From the NCBI GenBank assembly GCA_003136915.1, contig PLEB01000435.1, positions 1 to 10,245 of the forward strand: a stretch of 10,245 nt of DNA, written 5' to 3'. Position 1 is the stretch's first letter, and the number at the start of each line of letters is the position of its first letter. This DNA is from Chitinophagaceae bacterium (lineage in GTDB: Bacteria > Bacteroidota > Bacteroidia > Chitinophagales > Chitinophagaceae). Both the position numbers and the translations under genes were made by a program. The notes beneath the pieces are model-generated. The model was not told the origin of the DNA. It saw only the letters and a program-made list of their open reading frames with translations, and searched no databases. Of this stretch, positions 7,646 through 10,245 are shown in pieces.

Positions 7646-8320
7646 ATGGCACAAGCAGTTCCTGCGGGTCAAAAATGGTGGAGTGGCGGAAAGAGTCCGT
7701 TTCACGTAGAGTATGGAAAGCTCATGATGTGGTATTTTCTCATGAGCGATGCCTTTACTTTCGGTGCTCTGCTGATCGCCTATGGAACTGTCCGCATGTC
7801 CTCGAACTCCTGGCCCAATCCCAATGAAGTATTCAAGACCTTTCCCATTATCGGGGAAATGCCCGTGCCGCTAGCTTTTGTGAGTCTGATGACATTTATC
7901 CTGATCATGAGTTCCGTTACGATGGTAATGGCTGTGGGTGCAGGACATAATGGCGACCGGAAATCTGTTATGAAATGGTTGTTTCTAACGATTATCGGAG
8001 GGCTTGCCTTTCTCGGCTGCCAGGCCTGGGAATGGACGCACCTGCATTCGGAAGGAGCCTGGTGGGGAAGAAATCCGTTTATGAATATTGACGGCACCCA
8101 ATCAACTACCAATTTTACAAACTTCTTTTTTACCATTACAGGTTTTCATGGATTCCATGTATTCTCGGGCGTCATTGTGAATACGATTATGTTGATCATG
8201 ACCTGGCGGGGCGTGTTTGACCGGAAAGGACATTACCTGATGATTGAAAAAGCCGGACTCTATTGGCATTTCGTTGACCTGGTCTGGGTATTTGTGTTCA
8301 CCTGTTTTTACCTGTTATAA
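7646..8320 (+). CDS. coxC: Cytochrome c oxidase subunit III, second paralogue (canonical residues present)
   Basis: A 224-residue subunit III protein with five hydrophobic helices. It keeps the family's acidic residues: D35 in WYFLMSDAFTFG and E129 in the Q-x-x-E motif of LGCQAWEW (123-130), the latter corresponding to the glutamate that reacts with DCCD in classical enzymes. TGFHGFHVFSG (165-175) and LYWHFVDLVWVF (205-216) are further signatures. It is therefore the more likely true subunit III, stabilising subunit I and proton uptake into the D channel. It follows the degenerate paralogue by 47 bases. That gap contains TAAATTTG (7616-7623), which resembles the Bacteroidota -7 promoter element but lacks a well-spaced -33 partner. 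The ATG at 7646 gives the expected N-terminus (MAQAVPAGQKWW). The next gene, subunit IV, starts 17 bases downstream. Confidence 0.94.
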   Translation: MAQAVPAGQKWWSGGKSPFHVEYGKLMMWYFLMSDAFTFGALLIAYGTVRMSSNSWPNPNEVFKTFPIIGEMPVPLAFVSLMTFILIMSSVTMVMAVGAGHNGDRKSVMKWLFLTIIGGLAFLGCQAWEWTHLHSEGAWWGRNPFMNIDGTQSTTNFTNFFFTITGFHGFHVFSGVIVNTIMLIMTWRGVFDRKGHYLMIEKAGLYWHFVDLVWVFVFTCFYLL

Positions 8321-8337
8321 TTTAATTTATTCGGTAT

Positions 8338-8772
8338 ATGGATTCAGTAGCAACGACAGCACCGCAAACACAGCACAACGATAAACACAGTTTTGATACC
8401 CGGATCATCTGGAGAACATTCTGGATATTAACTGCCATCACTATTTTTGAGCTCGGGGTTGCCATCCTGTATTATGAAACGGATTTTCTTCCCAAACATA
8501 TCCTGAACGGTGTTTTTCTTATCATGACCCTTGCAAAAGCATTTTTCATCATCGCCGAATTCATGCACCTGGGCCATGAGATCAAAAACATGGTGATGAC
8601 CGTTGCTGTTCCCTGTTTGTTATTTGTGTGGTTTGTTATTGCCTTCGTATCTGATGGCGCTTCCTTCCGTCATCTTCGCAATAGGTACGACCGGTACGAG
8701 TATGAACAAAGCAAAACCCCGGTTCAAAAAACAGAACATCATCCGGAGGCAAAAAAGCCCGGCGTTGAGTAA
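8338..8772 (+). CDS. Cytochrome c oxidase subunit IV family protein (prokaryotic type)
   Basis: A 144-residue protein with three hydrophobic helices (about 24-46, 52-76, 82-104), the size and topology of the prokaryotic subunit IV (CoxD/CyoD-like) family. The signature is TLAKAFFIIAEFMHLGHE (63-80), whose K-A-x5-x-FMHL-x-x-E pattern is typical. The N-terminus is short and polar, and the C-terminal ~35 residues are highly charged (RNRYDRYEYEQ) and probably cytoplasmic. The subunit is non-catalytic and helps assembly or stability of the CuB site in related oxidases. The start ATG at 8338 is the first in frame and is preceded by a short AT-rich gap. It is the last structural subunit gene of the cluster: a strong terminator hairpin begins 34 bases after its stop. 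Confidence 0.9.
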   Translation: MDSVATTAPQTQHNDKHSFDTRIIWRTFWILTAITIFELGVAILYYETDFLPKHILNGVFLIMTLAKAFFIIAEFMHLGHEIKNMVMTVAVPCLLFVWFVIAFVSDGASFRHLRNRYDRYEYEQSKTPVQKTEHHPEAKKPGVE

Positions 8773-8806
8773 GGGAAGGAGCAGTGCGGCATAAAATATT
8801 TTGAAC

Positions 8807-8835
8807 AACCATTGCCTGCAGGCGGTGGTTTTTTT
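8807..8835 (+). terminator. Intrinsic (Rho-independent) terminator between subunit IV and sco
   Basis: AACCATTGCC (8807-8816) pairs over all 10 positions with GGCGGTGGTT (8821-8830), including two G-U pairs, closed by a TGCA tetraloop. Seven T residues run from 8829 to 8835. This is a textbook terminator for plus-strand transcription; the other strand lacks a matching T tract next to the stem. It ends the structural subunit genes 19 bases before the sco start codon at 8855, so sco and its partner would depend on read-through or on a promoter overlapping the hairpin. Confidence 0.85.
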
Positions 8836-8854
8836 ATCTGTCAACCCAGGTAAT

Positions 8855-9682
8855 TTGAGTAAGAAAGCGCTTATAGCGATAGTGATTGCCCTGCTGATCC
8901 CCATTAGCGGTTACCTGATCATGAAAAAGGTCAGTGAAACCGCTCTCGATATGCCGCGCCATTATTATTATGATACGGTAATAACCCGGATGGAGAACGG
9001 CAAGCAAATGACCGATACCGCCTGGCATCCTGTGGCCGATATTCAGCTGACCAATCAGTTGGGCCGCTCCGTTTCCCTGTATAATGACACGAAGGGCAAA
9101 GTGATCGTTGCCGATTATTTCTTTACACACTGCCCTTCTATCTGCCCCTATCTCACTGCCAATATGAAAAAACTCCAGGACGCGCTAGAGACCAAGGACC
9201 GCTTTAAGGAATTGAATCCTGCTTTTGTACAATTCGTTTCATTCAGCGTGGATCCGGAGCGCGATTCCGTGACCGTACTCAAAAAATATGCGGACAAATT
9301 TGGCGTCGACCCCGATCTCTGGTGGTTGCTGACGGGCCCAAAGAAGGAAATCTATGATTTTGCCCTCAATGAATTGAAAATGGGTCTGGTGGACGGTGAA
9401 GGCGTGGATTCTAATTTCATTCATACGCCGAAGATGGTTTTGCTCGACAAGTATCACGTGGTGCGGGGATATTATAACGGATTGGATAGTGCGGACCTGG
9501 CGAAGCTTGCCAATGATATCGTTTTTATTATGCTTGAAAAAGATAAGGATTATGTTTCTCCCCTCCGGGAATTGAAGCCGCTGATCCCGATGCTTTTGCT
9601 GATCGTAGTAGCAACCGGGGCGCTCGTTTATTTTCTCTTCAGGAAACCCAGATATCCTATCCAAAATAAAGAATTGATATGA
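8855..9682 (+). CDS. sco: SCO1/SenC/PrrC family copper chaperone, with an additional C-terminal membrane helix
   Basis: A 275-residue membrane-anchored thioredoxin-fold protein that delivers or reduces copper for the CuA centre of subunit II. Residues 4-23 are an N-terminal membrane anchor. The copper-binding C-x3-C is THCPSICPYL (91-100, cysteines 93 and 97) and the third ligand is H190 in NFIHTPKMVLLD. FSVDPERDSV (130-139) and VRGYYNG (203-209) are further SCO signatures. A second hydrophobic helix (about 243-262) with a basic tail follows, so both ends appear anchored; classical SCO proteins have only the first. I chose TTG at 8855, preceded by AGG at 8848-8850, because it gives a clean K-K-hydrophobic anchor. 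The open frame extends to a TTG at 8801, but that stretch encodes the terminator hairpin. The next ATG (8921) would lose the anchor. The 3' end overlaps the following gene as ATGA, suggesting translational coupling. Confidence 0.92.
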   Translation: MSKKALIAIVIALLIPISGYLIMKKVSETALDMPRHYYYDTVITRMENGKQMTDTAWHPVADIQLTNQLGRSVSLYNDTKGKVIVADYFFTHCPSICPYLTANMKKLQDALETKDRFKELNPAFVQFVSFSVDPERDSVTVLKKYADKFGVDPDLWWLLTGPKKEIYDFALNELKMGLVDGEGVDSNFIHTPKMVLLDKYHVVRGYYNGLDSADLAKLANDIVFIMLEKDKDYVSPLRELKPLIPMLLLIVVATGALVYFLFRKPRYPIQNKELI

Positions 9683-10242
9683 AAGAAAGGAGCCTCACGA
9701 TTCCTATTGTAATAGTCTCTGTTGCGGTCCCGCTGGCAGTAGCCGCTTTGATCCTGCTTCCGCATGCAAAAATAAATCCCGGATTTAATACCTCTGCGCT
9801 GCCGCTCTTTCACGCCATACTGAATTCAACCACAGCAATTCTTTTATTGTCGAGTTTATATTTTATAAAACACCAGAGGATCAGGGCGCACCGTGCGGCA
9901 AATCTGACTGCCGTGGTGCTGAGTTCAATATTTCTGGTTTCCTATGTAATCTATCACAGCACCACGCCTTCGGTAATGTTCGGAGATCTCAATCATGATG
10001 GTGTGCTGAGCGCGGATGAAAAACTGCGCGCCGGAAACCTGAGATATGTATATTATTTTGTGTTGAGTTCCCACATCATTTTATCCGGTGTGATCATTCC
10101 CTTTGTATTATTCACTTTGCAAAAAGCCTTTCAGGAAAAATTCATCCAACATAAGAAACTCGCCCGGATCACCTGGCCCATGTGGTTTTATGTTGCAGTT
10201 TCGGGGGTGGTGGTGTATTGGATGATTAGTCCGTATTTTTAG
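9679..10242 (+). CDS. DUF420 family membrane protein (CtaM/YozB-like oxidase assembly factor) with EF-hand-like loop
   Basis: A 187-residue protein with about five membrane helices (8-28, 42-63, 74-93, 123-146, 167-184). LPLFHAILNSTTAILL (41-56), the RAHRAANLTA region (69-78), VIYH (90-93), LRYVYYFVLSSHI (121-133) and the conserved histidines H45, H71, H93 and H132 match DUF420. A family member in Staphylococcus aureus, CtaM, is required for aa3 quinol oxidase function, and the gene often sits beside sco; the exact reaction is unknown. An insertion between helices 3 and 4 reads DLNHDGVLSADE (103-114), a complete EF-hand calcium loop pattern. Positive charges on the loops at 64-73 and 147-166 put the insertion on the periplasmic side. 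The start ATG overlaps the sco stop (ATGA), indicating tight coupling. The stop is 3 bases from the window end, so the downstream context is unknown. Confidence 0.9.
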   Translation: MKERSLTIPIVIVSVAVPLAVAALILLPHAKINPGFNTSALPLFHAILNSTTAILLLSSLYFIKHQRIRAHRAANLTAVVLSSIFLVSYVIYHSTTPSVMFGDLNHDGVLSADEKLRAGNLRYVYYFVLSSHIILSGVIIPFVLFTLQKAFQEKFIQHKKLARITWPMWFYVAVSGVVVYWMISPYF

Positions 10243-10245
10243 AGG

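Noticed and set aside
8603..8794. Plus-strand open frame overlapping the end of subunit IV
   Set aside because: It is an out-of-frame shadow of the subunit IV gene with no recognisable features and low-complexity ends.
1..10245. CRISPR arrays, tRNA or rRNA genes, insertion sequences, phage or defence genes
   Set aside because: The window is packed with respiratory genes with gaps of at most 82 bases. No repeat array, terminal inverted repeat, transposase or RNA gene is visible.

Overview
The window is a single-strand (+) respiratory gene cluster with almost no spacer DNA. It encodes the C-terminal part of a quinol-oxidising alternative complex III (ACIII, genes actC to actF) followed directly by an aa3-type cytochrome c oxidase and its assembly genes. 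This gene order, the four-helix CoxB, the weak or absent Shine-Dalgarno sequences and the AT-rich leaders in front of start codons point to a Bacteroidota bacterium, possibly near Chitinophagia or Sphingobacteriia. That placement is inferred from gene content and protein style, not from a marker gene.

Layout. Bases 1-615 are the 3' part of actC, whose start lies outside the window. Then come actD (626-1216), actE (1222-1881), actF (1916-3139), coxB/subunit II (3145-4227), coxA/subunit I (4263-6077), ctaB/heme O synthase (6103-7011), two consecutive subunit III-family genes (7017-7598 and 7646-8320) and a small subunit IV (8338-8772). A strong intrinsic terminator hairpin follows at 8807-8835. 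After it come a SCO1/SenC copper chaperone (8855-9682) and a DUF420/CtaM-like membrane protein (9679-10242), which overlap by 4 bases. No gene is seen on the minus strand, and there are no RNA genes, mobile elements or CRISPR arrays.

How the genes work together. ActC-ActF, with ActA and ActB presumably encoded upstream of the window, oxidise menaquinol and pass electrons through c-type hemes to the lipoprotein mono-heme cytochrome ActE. Electrons then reach the CuA centre of CoxB, and CoxA reduces O2 and pumps protons. CtaB makes the heme O precursor of heme A, SCO supplies copper (probably to CuA), and the DUF420 protein is a likely oxidase assembly or activity factor. Heme A synthase (CtaA) and a CuB chaperone (Cox11/CtaG) are not in the window.

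The ACIII-aa3 association itself is known in this phylum, so I do not see a wholly undescribed system. The points most worth checking are an EF-hand-type calcium loop inserted in the DUF420 protein, the terminator placed just upstream of sco, two subunit III paralogues of which one has lost the conserved carboxylates, and non-canonical residues at the electron-entry and Mg/CuA positions of CoxB.
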